Assembly: GCA_045576635.1 (NCBI GenBank)
Contig: JAZNGT010000005.1
Coordinates: 1-9,095, forward strand
DNA length: 9,095 nucleotides
From: Congzhengia sp045576635
GTDB taxonomy: Bacteria; Bacillota; Clostridia; UBA1381; UBA9506
Direction of reading: 5' to 3'
Shown here: positions 1 to 7,349 of the stretch, in pieces
Layout: the number at the start of each line of letters is the position of its first letter
Numbering within the stretch: the first letter of the stretch is position 1
Made by a program: the position numbers and the translations under genes
The notes under the pieces: model-generated
The model's database searches: none
What the model saw: only the letters and a program-made list of their open reading frames with translations
Told to the model about the DNA's origin: nothing

Positions 1-30
1 TTGGGGCGAACATGCTCCAAAACCTCACGC

Positions 31-80
31 AAAAAAAAAAAAAAAAACCCGTTTGACAAAACGCCAACGGGCTTTTTTTA
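31..80 (-). terminator. Rho-independent terminator after addB
   Basis: The arms CCCGTT (48-53) and AACGGG (66-71) form a 6-bp stem around a 12-base loop. Read leftward, the stem is followed by an uninterrupted run of 17 T (the A-run at 31-47), an ideal U-tract. It begins at the addB stop codon and so closes the tagO-mnaA-addB operon. Read rightward, the same stem is followed by a T-run at 73-79, so it could also stop transcription entering from the left. The stem is short, but the U-tract is very strong. Confidence 0.85.
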
Positions 81-3000
81 TTCTTTCATTTTTTCCCAAA
101 TCTCTGCATCGTCGCGGAATGTTTCCGGTCTGCGGCAGGGATGAACATTGGGGTCAAAGCCGCATACCGCACTGAATTTACAGTACCCGCATGGGGACAG
201 ATTTCCGTCACGGATGGGATAAATATCTGCGTTGCCGCTCATGATTTCCTTGCCGATTTTGGAAAGGGTATTTTTTATATAACGCGAAAGCGTTTCAAAT
301 TCTTCATAACTTGCAGTTTTAGACTGCGATTTTGATACCGTGCCGTCTGCTTTTACGTAGACGGGAATGGTAAGAGACCAACCGGATGCATCGCCATCTA
401 TTGCGCGGATGATGTCGGGGTCGTCGGAGGAAAGACCGCTCATCTTAAAAGATTTTAACAGTGCATCTTCGTTTACCGCTTCTTCCGGCATACTGTCAGA
501 AAGCGGGTCATCCAAGCGGAAATAAAACATGCCGCCAAAGGATGCTTGTGCGTCTTTCGAAAATCCTTCCTTTGCCGCGAGCATATATACAGCAAGCTGC
601 AAGGTGGTGCCGTTAAAGATATCGGCGAGCGAGTACCCTTTGGAGCCTGATTTATAGTCAATGATTTTTAAATACAGTTTCCCCTCATGTGACAAGGTAT
701 CAATGCGGTCGATTCTGCCGCGCATGGTAACGGTGCCGTAGCCCATTGGGAGCGAAACTGTAACGGGCGGAAGTTCGCCGTTTTTGTCAAACGCAATCTC
801 AAAAGCCGTCGGCTCAAATTCGCCGCGCTTTACGTGTTCACAAATCGCCCAAACGGATTTTGCAACCAGACTTTTCAGTCGTTTTTTTAGCGCTTCCAAA
901 CGACCTGCGCTATAAATATTCTTAATAAACATCGCGCCAAACAATTCTTCTATGATTGCATCTGTTATTTGTGCTTGTTCTTCTTTTGTAATGGTGCGGT
1001 ACGATTTTCCCTCTGTTTTCATGGTAAGAGAAAAGCGTTCAATGATTTCGTGAAGTAAACTTCCAATGTCTGGCGCTTCTACTTTTAACACGGTGCGTTC
1101 TTTTGCCTTTAAACCATATTGAATAAAGAACGAAAAGGGACACGCGGAAAATCGTTCGAACTTTGAAACGCTTCCATAGAGGTCTGTTCCGTAAAGTGCT
1201 TTTACCGTTTCGCCAGAGAGTCTGCCCGCAACATTTTGGTAACTTGCAAACTTTCTTGCGCGGTCTAAACTTTCTTTGTACTGTGCGTCTTTTTCTAAAA
1301 TGTCATAAAGCGCTTGTGCTGTTTTGTTTTCGGAAAGTTCGTTTATATGGCTTACCACATAAGAGTACGCCGACTGTTTCGACGACACAGAAAAATCTGC
1401 CGAAAGTTCTTCTTGATCCAGTGCATGTATGACAGTAAGCGCCGGAAAAGCACGCTTTAATTTTGCAATCAGCATCGCAGGGCGAAGTCCTTGTCCGACT
1501 TCGTCTGAAACGGGATAACTGATGAAAAGTTTTTCGCGTGCTGTGTTGAGTGCAGAATACAGCGTAAATTCTGCATCAGTAATACGCTTTTTTGTATCCG
1601 GCGCAACAAAAATCTGTTCGGAAAGCAAAAATTCGCGTTCAGCATCTGAAAGCAGATTGCTACCGGATGGAAGTGGCGGTAAAAGTCCGTCATTTGCGCC
1701 GATTACAAACAAAGCACGTACATTTTTTATCACAGAACGGTTTAAATCGCCAAAAGAAACCTGGTCTAAAACCGTCGGAATAACACCAATGCTTTTCTCG
1801 GAAAGGCCTGCCTCTAACATTGCGCGAACCGTAGAAATACCTGCTGTTTCATCTCCTAAAAGGTGCGCCATTTCGGAAAGTGTCTCTGTTAAAATGCGAA
1901 AGACTTCGGCATACTCATCTTTTAGACGCAAAAGCCCTTTTGCTTCAAACTCCAACATGCGTTCTTCGATTTTGGAAGAAAGTTTGATATCATCAAAAAA
2001 TGCGAGGAGACACGCGATTCTGTCGCCCAAAAGTTTTGATTTTTGCAAGTTTTCTTTCAGTTGTAAAACCGGTTTTAACAGGTGGTTTTTAACATCTACA
2101 AGCAGTTTGCCTTCTTCGTTTTCTTCTTCTTTTGAAAAGACACTGCTTGCCTTTTGTAAAAACCGCGCATCATCGAGCCAGTCGCCGTACTCAATTGCGC
2201 CGGCTAATGCATAGTTTTCCAATCGGTAAGCGTCTTCTTCTAAAATATCTGCAAAGCCCGATTTCATATAAGCAAGAACCCGTTTAGTGCTTACGCCTGA
2301 CACAAGGTCTAACAAAGAAAATAAAAACAACACAATGGGATGATTTAAAAAGGCAAGCCTGTTATCTAAAAAAACCGGAATATCATACATGGGAAAAACC
2401 GACTGAATCAAGTCCGCATAGCCGTCGTAGTCGCCGGTGATTACGGCAATGTCTTTGTAACGTGCGCCGGTTTTTAAGATAAATTTCCGAATGCTTGTTG
2501 CAAGGTACACCACTTCTTCATATTTTCCGTTTGCGATATGTAGAGAAAGTGAAGTAGAAGACGCATCCGACGCTATTTTTTCGCCCGCGGTAATGCGCTC
2601 AAACGCGCAGAGAGCATTTAACTTAAAACGCGGTGTGCTTTCTAAAATGATGGGCGGTAAAATCTTACTTTTTGCCTCTTTTGCGATGCGCTCTAATGCT
2701 GCTTTTGTATTGGCAACGCTCTGAAACACAGAATATTCGGGCACGGTTTCGTCCGGCATTGTGAGAGATACCGTAACATTTGCGCCCGCTGAAAGACATG
2801 CGCCTATAAAGACAAGTTCGTTTTGTGTAAAACGGAAAAATTCGTCTATAAAAATTTCTGCTCCCTTTATGTACGCGCTGTCTAAACATAAAGAGGCGGC
2901 AAGCGTGAGGTCGTCGTCTTTGTCTGCGCGGTCATCGGCAAGCAGGTTGTTGTATGCTTCGTAAATGTAAGAAAGGTCTAAAAGTTTCGCTGAAAGGAGA

Positions 3001-3434
3001 TGCTCCTTTGTTTTTTGTGAGGCGTTTTTCAGCAGTTCGGGCGTAACTTCGCCGCGCTTTAATTCTGAAATTGCATCTTGCAAAAGGTTAAGATATCCAC
3101 TTTTTTCTGCTGCATCATGAAAAAAAGAAAGTTTTGATTTACAAGCATTTATAGCACGAAAAAGAAGCATTGCGCGTCCGGAATCGCTTAAAAATACGCG
3201 TTTTCGTCCGGAATCTGCAATCAGTTTTTTAGAAAGACGCGCAAAAGAAGTGACATTAAAATCATCATAAATATAGCCTTTTTCGCGCAAAAAAGCACTT
3301 TCACCCTGGTGTGAATACTGCTCAGGCACAATCATTAAAACGCGTTTTCCCGCCTCCTCACATTCTACGGCACGGCGGATACAATATTCACTTTTTCCGC
3401 TTCCGGCACGGCCGAGTAAAAATGTGAGTGCCAT
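78..3434 (-). CDS. addB: ATP-dependent helicase/nuclease subunit B (AddB)
   Basis: AddB is one subunit of the cytoplasmic AddAB (RexAB-like) helicase-nuclease, which resects double-strand breaks and loads RecA at Chi-like sites. The 1118-residue length is usual for the family. The N-terminus carries a Walker A loop, GRAGSGKS (residues 8-15), and the family-typical VPEQ at 36-39. The C-terminal RecB-like nuclease is intact: His795 in a LLHEIIERF stretch, GRIDRID near 906-912, Asp926 and Lys928 in IIDYKSG, followed by SKGYSL. Four cysteines (765, 1082, 1085, 1091) have the spacing of the AddB iron-sulfur cluster that staples the nuclease domain. The ATG is supported by AAGGAG at 3442-3447, 7 bases upstream. 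Only 14 bp separate it from the mnaA stop, so the two genes are probably co-transcribed and translationally close-coupled. The usual partner addA does not follow within the window, and a terminator closes the unit. The identification rests on motifs and is firm. Confidence 0.96.
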   Translation of the reverse strand: MALTFLLGRAGSGKSEYCIRRAVECEEAGKRVLMIVPEQYSHQGESAFLREKGYIYDDFNVTSFARLSKKLIADSGRKRVFLSDSGRAMLLFRAINACKSKLSFFHDAAEKSGYLNLLQDAISELKRGEVTPELLKNASQKTKEHLLSAKLLDLSYIYEAYNNLLADDRADKDDDLTLAASLCLDSAYIKGAEIFIDEFFRFTQNELVFIGACLSAGANVTVSLTMPDETVPEYSVFQSVANTKAALERIAKEAKSKILPPIILESTPRFKLNALCAFERITAGEKIASDASSTSLSLHIANGKYEEVVYLATSIRKFILKTGARYKDIAVITGDYDGYADLIQSVFPMYDIPVFLDNRLAFLNHPIVLFLFSLLDLVSGVSTKRVLAYMKSGFADILEEDAYRLENYALAGAIEYGDWLDDARFLQKASSVFSKEEENEEGKLLVDVKNHLLKPVLQLKENLQKSKLLGDRIACLLAFFDDIKLSSKIEERMLEFEAKGLLRLKDEYAEVFRILTETLSEMAHLLGDETAGISTVRAMLEAGLSEKSIGVIPTVLDQVSFGDLNRSVIKNVRALFVIGANDGLLPPLPSGSNLLSDAEREFLLSEQIFVAPDTKKRITDAEFTLYSALNTAREKLFISYPVSDEVGQGLRPAMLIAKLKRAFPALTVIHALDQEELSADFSVSSKQSAYSYVVSHINELSENKTAQALYDILEKDAQYKESLDRARKFASYQNVAGRLSGETVKALYGTDLYGSVSKFERFSACPFSFFIQYGLKAKERTVLKVEAPDIGSLLHEIIERFSLTMKTEGKSYRTITKEEQAQITDAIIEELFGAMFIKNIYSAGRLEALKKRLKSLVAKSVWAICEHVKRGEFEPTAFEIAFDKNGELPPVTVSLPMGYGTVTMRGRIDRIDTLSHEGKLYLKIIDYKSGSKGYSLADIFNGTTLQLAVYMLAAKEGFSKDAQASFGGMFYFRLDDPLSDSMPEEAVNEDALLKSFKMSGLSSDDPDIIRAIDGDASGWSLTIPVYVKADGTVSKSQSKTASYEEFETLSRYIKNTLSKIGKEIMSGNADIYPIRDGNLSPCGYCKFSAVCGFDPNVHPCRRPETFRDDAEIWEKMKE

Positions 3435-3448
3435 AAAAATTCTCCTTT

Positions 3449-4600
3449 TTAACAGGTAAAGTTTTCAGGTTTCTGATCGGATTTTCCAAACGCATATAAA
3501 ATTGCATCGACGATTCGTTCGGACGCAAGTCCGTCACCATAGGGGTTTACTGCTTTTGACATGGATTCGTATGCCGCTTTGTCAGAAAGAAGCGTACTTG
3601 CAAGTGACACAATGTTTTCTTCATCTACACCTGCAATTTTTACCGTTCCTGCCGTAACTGCCTCGGGGCGCTCGGTTTCGTTTCGGAGCACCAAAACGGG
3701 TTTTCCGAGAGATGGTGCCTCTTCCTGCAGACCGCCTGAATCCGTCATCACAAGATACGAGCGGTGCATTAGATTATGAAGTTCGGTTACGTCTAATGGA
3801 TCAATTAAGTGGATGCGACTGTGATTTCCCAAAATTTTGGTCGCGGTATCGCGCACCAAGGGGTTTAAATGCATGGGGTACACAATTTCCACGTCTTCAA
3901 AAGATTCAGCCGTGCGCAAAATAGCGCGACAAATGTTTTCAAGCGGTGTGCCTAAGTTTTCACGTCTGTGAGCGGTTACCAAAATCACGCGCTTGTTTTT
4001 AAAATCCAGAGATTTTAACGTTTCATCTTCAAACACATAATCCTCGCGGACGGTGGTAGAAATAGCGTCGATTACGGTGTTACCCGTAATATAAATTTTA
4101 GACGCATCGACATTTTCTTTTAAAAGGTTGTCTTTGTTATTTTGCGTGGGTGCAAAGTAAAGGTCGGAAAGGTTTGTCGTGAGGCAACGGTTCATTTCTT
4201 CGGGGAACGGAGAATATTTGTCATAGGTACGGAGCCCTGCCTCTACGTGCCCGATTTTTGTCTGACAGTAAAACGCAGCCAATGCACCTGCAAAGGTTGT
4301 GGTGGTGTCGCCGTGTACGAGCACGATGTCGGGTTTTGCCGTTTGAATCACCGATTCTAATCCCTGCATTACGCGTGCTGTTATATCGGAAAGCGTTTGT
4401 CCGGATTTCATAATATCCAAGTCATAGTCCGCGTGAATATCAAAGATATCCAACACCTGATCGAGCATCTGTCGGTGCTGCGCCGTTACGCAAACGATGG
4501 ATTCAATCTCCCCGCGTTTTTCTAACGCCTTTACCAATGGTGCCATTTTAATTGCTTCCGGACGTGTGCCGAACACAGTCATTACTTTTACTTTATCCAT
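3449..4600 (-). CDS. mnaA: UDP-N-acetylglucosamine 2-epimerase (non-hydrolysing)
   Basis: This cytoplasmic enzyme interconverts UDP-GlcNAc and UDP-ManNAc. UDP-ManNAc is the donor for the linkage unit of wall teichoic acid and for some capsules. The 383 residues match the family length. Visible motifs are GTRPEAIKMAP (11-21), HGDTTT with Asp98, HVEAGLRT with Glu120, PFPEEMNR with Glu134, and VTAHRREN with His211. These four residues correspond in context to the catalytic Asp, Glu, Glu and His of E. coli WecB. The UDP-binding segment DSGG (287-290) and the NETERPE stretch follow. The ATG at 4600 has GAAAGG about 9 bases upstream (4610-4615). It lies between tagO and addB in a leftward operon, and a terminator-like hairpin sits just before it. 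wecB is an equivalent name; mnaA is preferred because of the Gram-positive context and tagO neighbour. Confidence 0.96.
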   Translation of the reverse strand: MDKVKVMTVFGTRPEAIKMAPLVKALEKRGEIESIVCVTAQHRQMLDQVLDIFDIHADYDLDIMKSGQTLSDITARVMQGLESVIQTAKPDIVLVHGDTTTTFAGALAAFYCQTKIGHVEAGLRTYDKYSPFPEEMNRCLTTNLSDLYFAPTQNNKDNLLKENVDASKIYITGNTVIDAISTTVREDYVFEDETLKSLDFKNKRVILVTAHRRENLGTPLENICRAILRTAESFEDVEIVYPMHLNPLVRDTATKILGNHSRIHLIDPLDVTELHNLMHRSYLVMTDSGGLQEEAPSLGKPVLVLRNETERPEAVTAGTVKIAGVDEENIVSLASTLLSDKAAYESMSKAVNPYGDGLASERIVDAILYAFGKSDQKPENFTC

Positions 4601-4631
4601 TGCCCTCTACCTTTCTTCTCTTGTGAAATGC

Positions 4632-4664
4632 AAAAAGAAGATATGCCGTTCATACCTTCTTTTT
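4632..4664 (-). terminator. Intra-operon terminator-like hairpin between tagO and mnaA
   Basis: The inverted arms lie at 4632-4645 and 4651-4664 with a 5-base loop. On the leftward transcript all 14 positions pair: thirteen Watson-Crick and one G-U, which would be an A-C mismatch on the other strand. This suggests the structure was selected on the leftward RNA. The 3' arm ends in CUUCUUUUU, giving a U-tract after a G/C-containing core (GAAGGUAUG with CAUAUCUUC). It sits 10 bases after the tagO stop and 31 bases before the mnaA start. I see no room for a recognisable promoter between hairpin and gene. It is therefore best read as a partial terminator, attenuator or mRNA-stabilising or processing hairpin within the operon. 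Confidence 0.7.
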
Positions 4665-4674
4665 ATATCGTTGG

Positions 4675-5778
4675 TTATTGTTTTTTTGGTGCTTCATCCT
4701 CGTTTGTGTTACTTTGTGCATCTTCTTCGTGTCGGTCGGCGTTTGAGCGGCTTAACATCGCAAAAAACGCAAACAGTGCGATAGAAAGAATCAAAAGAAA
4801 TGCGCGCAGGAAATTAGAAAGGAACATTACAATTGCACTGATTGCCAAAACGGCACTTAAAGCGTACAGAATAATCACTACGGAACGCTGCGAAAAGCCC
4901 ATATCAACAAGGCGGTGATGCAAATGTCCTCTGTCAGGCGTCATAATGCCCTGTCCCTTGCTAAGACGACGGATGATCGCAAACAAAGTGTCAAAAATGG
5001 GGAGTCCCAAAATCAAAAACGGGAGCGCAAAAGCCACATACGTTTTAAAGGGTCCCTGAATGGAAATACATGCCAGGACAAAACCCAAAAATGTTGCGCC
5101 GGTATCGCCCATAAAGGTTTTTGCTGGGTTAAAATTAAATGGCAAAAAGCCAAAGCACGCGCCGGCTAATGCCGATGCTAAAATGAGCATCGTCATATTG
5201 GCGTTATGCTGCATGAGTAAAATAGAAAGCAGCGCCACCGCGGCAATCGAAGAAACGCCTGCGGCAAGCCCGTCCAATCCGTCGATTAAGTTTACGGCAT
5301 TCGTAACGCCCACAATCCACAAAATACTGCCGCCGATGGAAATCCAGTCCGGCACGCGAATCATCAAATCATTTACGGGATTTGCAACCGCGATCACGCG
5401 CACGCCCATCAAAACGGGAATGCTTGCTGCTAAAATCTGAATTACAAATTTAAGTAGCGCAGGTTTTGGCTTTAAATCGTCTAAAAAGCCCAAAACAGCC
5501 ACGATAAATGAGCCTATCAATATGCCGAGAAGGGGTTTGTTTAACGCACCGTTTATCATAAAACTCGAAAAGCAGCAAACGCTGATGAGAAAACCATAAA
5601 CGATCGCAATACCGCCGATTCTGGGGGTAGGCTTTTTATGCATACGCCTTGTGTCCTTCGGGACATCCAAAGCGCCGATTTTAAATGCCAGTTTAATGGA
5701 AAGCGGTGTTGTAGCGTATGCCACAATGAGCGCCACCACAAACGCAAAGATAACAAAAAGACCGTTCTGTTCTGTCAT
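4675..5778 (-). CDS. tagO: Undecaprenyl-phosphate GlcNAc-1-phosphate transferase (TagO/WecA type)
   Basis: This polytopic membrane enzyme of the MraY/WecA superfamily transfers GlcNAc-1-phosphate from UDP-GlcNAc to undecaprenyl phosphate. That is the committed step for wall teichoic acid and related surface glycopolymers. The 367 residues contain about ten or eleven hydrophobic segments. Diagnostic cytoplasmic motifs appear in order: DVPKDTRRMHKKPTPRIGG (38-56), the Asp100-Asp101 pair in GFLDDL, NAVNLIDGLDG (160-170), a segment with FMGDTGA (Asp225), and PDRGHLHHR (281-289). The HLHHR motif marks the GlcNAc-type (WecA/TagO) branch rather than MraY. The last 20 or so residues form a hydrophilic, acidic tail. 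The ATG is preceded by AGGAG at 5785-5789 with a 6-base spacer. It is the first gene after a near-consensus promoter and is followed by mnaA, which makes the next teichoic-acid sugar donor. The final polymer cannot be told from this window. Confidence 0.93.
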   Translation of the reverse strand: MTEQNGLFVIFAFVVALIVAYATTPLSIKLAFKIGALDVPKDTRRMHKKPTPRIGGIAIVYGFLISVCCFSSFMINGALNKPLLGILIGSFIVAVLGFLDDLKPKPALLKFVIQILAASIPVLMGVRVIAVANPVNDLMIRVPDWISIGGSILWIVGVTNAVNLIDGLDGLAAGVSSIAAVALLSILLMQHNANMTMLILASALAGACFGFLPFNFNPAKTFMGDTGATFLGFVLACISIQGPFKTYVAFALPFLILGLPIFDTLFAIIRRLSKGQGIMTPDRGHLHHRLVDMGFSQRSVVIILYALSAVLAISAIVMFLSNFLRAFLLILSIALFAFFAMLSRSNADRHEEDAQSNTNEDEAPKKQ

Positions 5779-5835
5779 AATTTGCTCCTGAAAGTGTATT
5801 TTTTTGTAGAAAAATCAAGAAATATACCTCTTAAA

Positions 5836-5864
5836 ATTATATAATGTAACGCCTATTTTGTCAA
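5836..5864 (-). promoter_or_regulatory. Sigma-A promoter for the tagO-mnaA-addB operon
   Basis: Read leftward, TTGACA (5859-5864) and TATAAT (5836-5841) are both exact consensus hexamers with a 17-bp spacer (5842-5858). Transcription should start near 5829, giving a leader of about 50 bases before the tagO ATG. Upstream of the -35, the leftward strand carries a run of A in 5876-5884, which could act as an UP element. I saw no leader terminator or riboswitch fold. This should be a strong vegetative promoter. Confidence 0.88.
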
Positions 5865-5876
5865 TACCATTGTATT
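5863..5876. repeat. Small palindrome between divergent promoters
   Basis: AATAC and GTATT form a perfect 5-bp inverted repeat with a 4-base centre (CATT). It overlaps the end of the leftward -35 and the whole rightward -35. Its position would let a bound protein block both promoters, but the arms are short and AT-rich, so chance is a real alternative. No regulator gene is present in the window. Confidence 0.3.
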
Positions 5877-5898
5877 TTTTTCAAGGGTATGATATACT
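5870..5898 (+). promoter_or_regulatory. Sigma-A promoter for the rRNA methyltransferase gene
   Basis: TTGTAT (5870-5875, four of six consensus bases) and TATACT (5893-5898, five of six) are separated by exactly 17 bp. The start site would fall near 5905, leaving a leader of about 26 bases that contains the AAGGAGG ribosome site. The -35 lies only 5 bp from the -35 of the leftward tagO promoter, so the two polymerases would compete for overlapping DNA. Confidence 0.72.
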
Positions 5899-5916
5899 AT
5901 ACATAATTTGCAGAAA

Positions 5917-5923
5917 AAGGAGG
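5917..5923 (+). promoter_or_regulatory. Ribosome binding site deciding a TTG or GTG start
   Basis: AAGGAGG is a full anti-16S match. It lies 7 bases before TTG (5931) and 10 bases before the adjacent GTG (5934). Neither is ATG and no in-frame ATG lies nearby, so initiation must use one of these two weak codons. The spacing favours TTG. Confidence 0.8.
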
Positions 5924-5930
5924 CGCGTTT

Positions 5931-7301
5931 TTGGTGAAAACGGGAGATGAAATAAAACTCATCATTGAAAATACAGCATCTGACGGACGCGGTATCGGAC
6001 GGCACGAGGGAAAAGTTGTGTTTGTCACGGGTGCGGTAGAAGGTGACACCGTTATAGCCTCCATCTACACGGTACACAAAACGTATGCTACGGCAGGCGT
6101 GAAAACGCTCCTTACACCATCTGCTTTCCGCGCGGAATCTTTTTGTGCGGTATCTTCTTTGTGCGGAGGATGTCCGCTTTCTCATATCGAGTACAAAAAA
6201 CAACTTGAAATTAAGAAAAAAGCAGTGACTGATGCGCTTTCGCGTCTTGGAGGACTTGACCTTTCGAACGTTTCCGTTTCCGATACCAAGGGTATGGAAA
6301 CGCCGCATCGCTATCGAAACAAAATGGTGTTTCCCGTTGGTATGGAAAAAGGAAAAGTAGTGGGAGGTTTCTATAAAGAACGCAGTCATGACGTGATTTC
6401 CTTTTCGGATTGTTTTGCAGGAGAAGAGGCGGCATCGGCTGCTATGCAATGCGTGGTACGCTTTTTAAACGATTCACATCTTGCACCGTATGACGAAAAG
6501 ACGGGCGAAGGGAGCATACGGCGCGTGTTCGTGCGCACGGGGTACAACACGAAAGAACTTATGGTTGTCATTTCATCGCACAGTAAAATCATACCTTCGG
6601 TTTCAAAACTCGTCTCCATGCTTAAAGAAACCGATTTTGGTCCGTATATATTAAAAGGCATTATTTTAAACGTGCACGAAAAACAAAACAATTTGGTTTT
6701 GGGCGAAGAAAACATAACCCTTTGGGGAAAAGACACCATAGAGGATGTACTTATGGATGTTCGGTTTACCATATCGCCACATAGTTTCTTTCAGGTTAAC
6801 CCCATACAGACAGAGGTTTTATATAAAACTGCACTTTCTCTTGCAGAACTTAGCGAAACGCAAACGGTTTTGGATGTCTACTGCGGCATCGGTACGATTT
6901 CGCTTTGCGCGGCAAAGTCTTCCAAACAGGTGATTGGCGTAGAGATTGTAAAAAGCGCCATTCGGGATGCAAAGGAAAATGCGGAACGAAACGGAATTGA
7001 AAATGCGTTATTTTACTGTGGCGCGGCAGAAACCGTGGTGCCTGCACTTATGGAACAAGGCACAAAACCTGACGTGGTAATTTTGGACCCTCCCCGAAAG
7101 GGAAGTGACGAAAAAACGCTTTTCTCAATCATTTCGGCAAACCCTGAGCGGATTGTTTACGTTTCGTGTAACCCCGCAACACTTGCGCGCGATGCAAAGT
7201 TTTTAAACAAAAACGGCTACACGCTAAAAACCGTTGTACCTGTTGACATGTTTCCCAATACGGCGCATGTGGAAACGGTTGCGCTTTTCTTAAAGGTATA
7301 A
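5931..7301 (+). CDS. rlmCD: 23S rRNA (uracil-5-)-methyltransferase, RlmCD/RumA family
   Basis: This SAM-dependent enzyme makes 5-methyluridine in 23S rRNA. In Firmicutes one RlmCD enzyme handles both U747 and U1939 (E. coli numbering); E. coli uses RlmC and RlmD. The 456 residues show a TRAM RNA-binding domain (about 1-60). Iron-sulfur cysteines are at 72, 78 and 81 (C-x5-C-x2-C), with a fourth probable ligand at Cys161. The methyltransferase domain has FQVN (287-290), the SAM loop DVYCGIGT (315-322), GVEIV (336-340), LDPPRKG (385-391), the nucleophile Cys413 in VSCNPATLARD, and the terminal HVETVALF with Glu448 as likely base. All key residues are present. The start is TTG 5931 or GTG 5934. 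Target specificity (one or two uridines) cannot be read from the sequence; rlmD or rumA are alternative names. It is the first gene of a rightward unit. Confidence 0.92.
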   Translation: MVKTGDEIKLIIENTASDGRGIGRHEGKVVFVTGAVEGDTVIASIYTVHKTYATAGVKTLLTPSAFRAESFCAVSSLCGGCPLSHIEYKKQLEIKKKAVTDALSRLGGLDLSNVSVSDTKGMETPHRYRNKMVFPVGMEKGKVVGGFYKERSHDVISFSDCFAGEEAASAAMQCVVRFLNDSHLAPYDEKTGEGSIRRVFVRTGYNTKELMVVISSHSKIIPSVSKLVSMLKETDFGPYILKGIILNVHEKQNNLVLGEENITLWGKDTIEDVLMDVRFTISPHSFFQVNPIQTEVLYKTALSLAELSETQTVLDVYCGIGTISLCAAKSSKQVIGVEIVKSAIRDAKENAERNGIENALFYCGAAETVVPALMEQGTKPDVVILDPPRKGSDEKTLFSIISANPERIVYVSCNPATLARDAKFLNKNGYTLKTVVPVDMFPNTAHVETVALFLKV

Positions 7302-7349
7302 AATTTGACTTTGACATACTGTTGATAAACAAAAAACGGAGGAAAGAAA

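Noticed and set aside
1..20. Seven-pair hairpin (TTGGGGC, loop GAACAT, GCTCCAA) at the left edge, and a possible ATG reading leftward from it
   Set aside because: Only 30 bases are visible before the A-run. The hairpin has one G-U pair and no U-tract, and the leftward ATG would have only a few codons in view, so nothing can be concluded.
1522..2214. 230-codon open frame on the + strand inside addB
   Set aside because: It lies wholly antisense to a well-supported addB with intact motifs, is serine-rich low-complexity, has no ribosome site and resembles no family I know. It is a reverse-strand shadow.
5853..6449. 198-codon open frame on the - strand over the start of the methyltransferase gene and the promoter region
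   Set aside because: It covers the divergent promoters and is antisense to the TRAM and iron-sulfur segment. Its product is rich in Arg, His, Phe and Cys with no recognisable domain.
7305..7316. TTGACT/TTGACA, a possible -35 before the transporter gene
   Set aside because: No acceptable -10 hexamer lies 16-18 bp downstream of either copy. The gene is more simply transcribed from the methyltransferase promoter.
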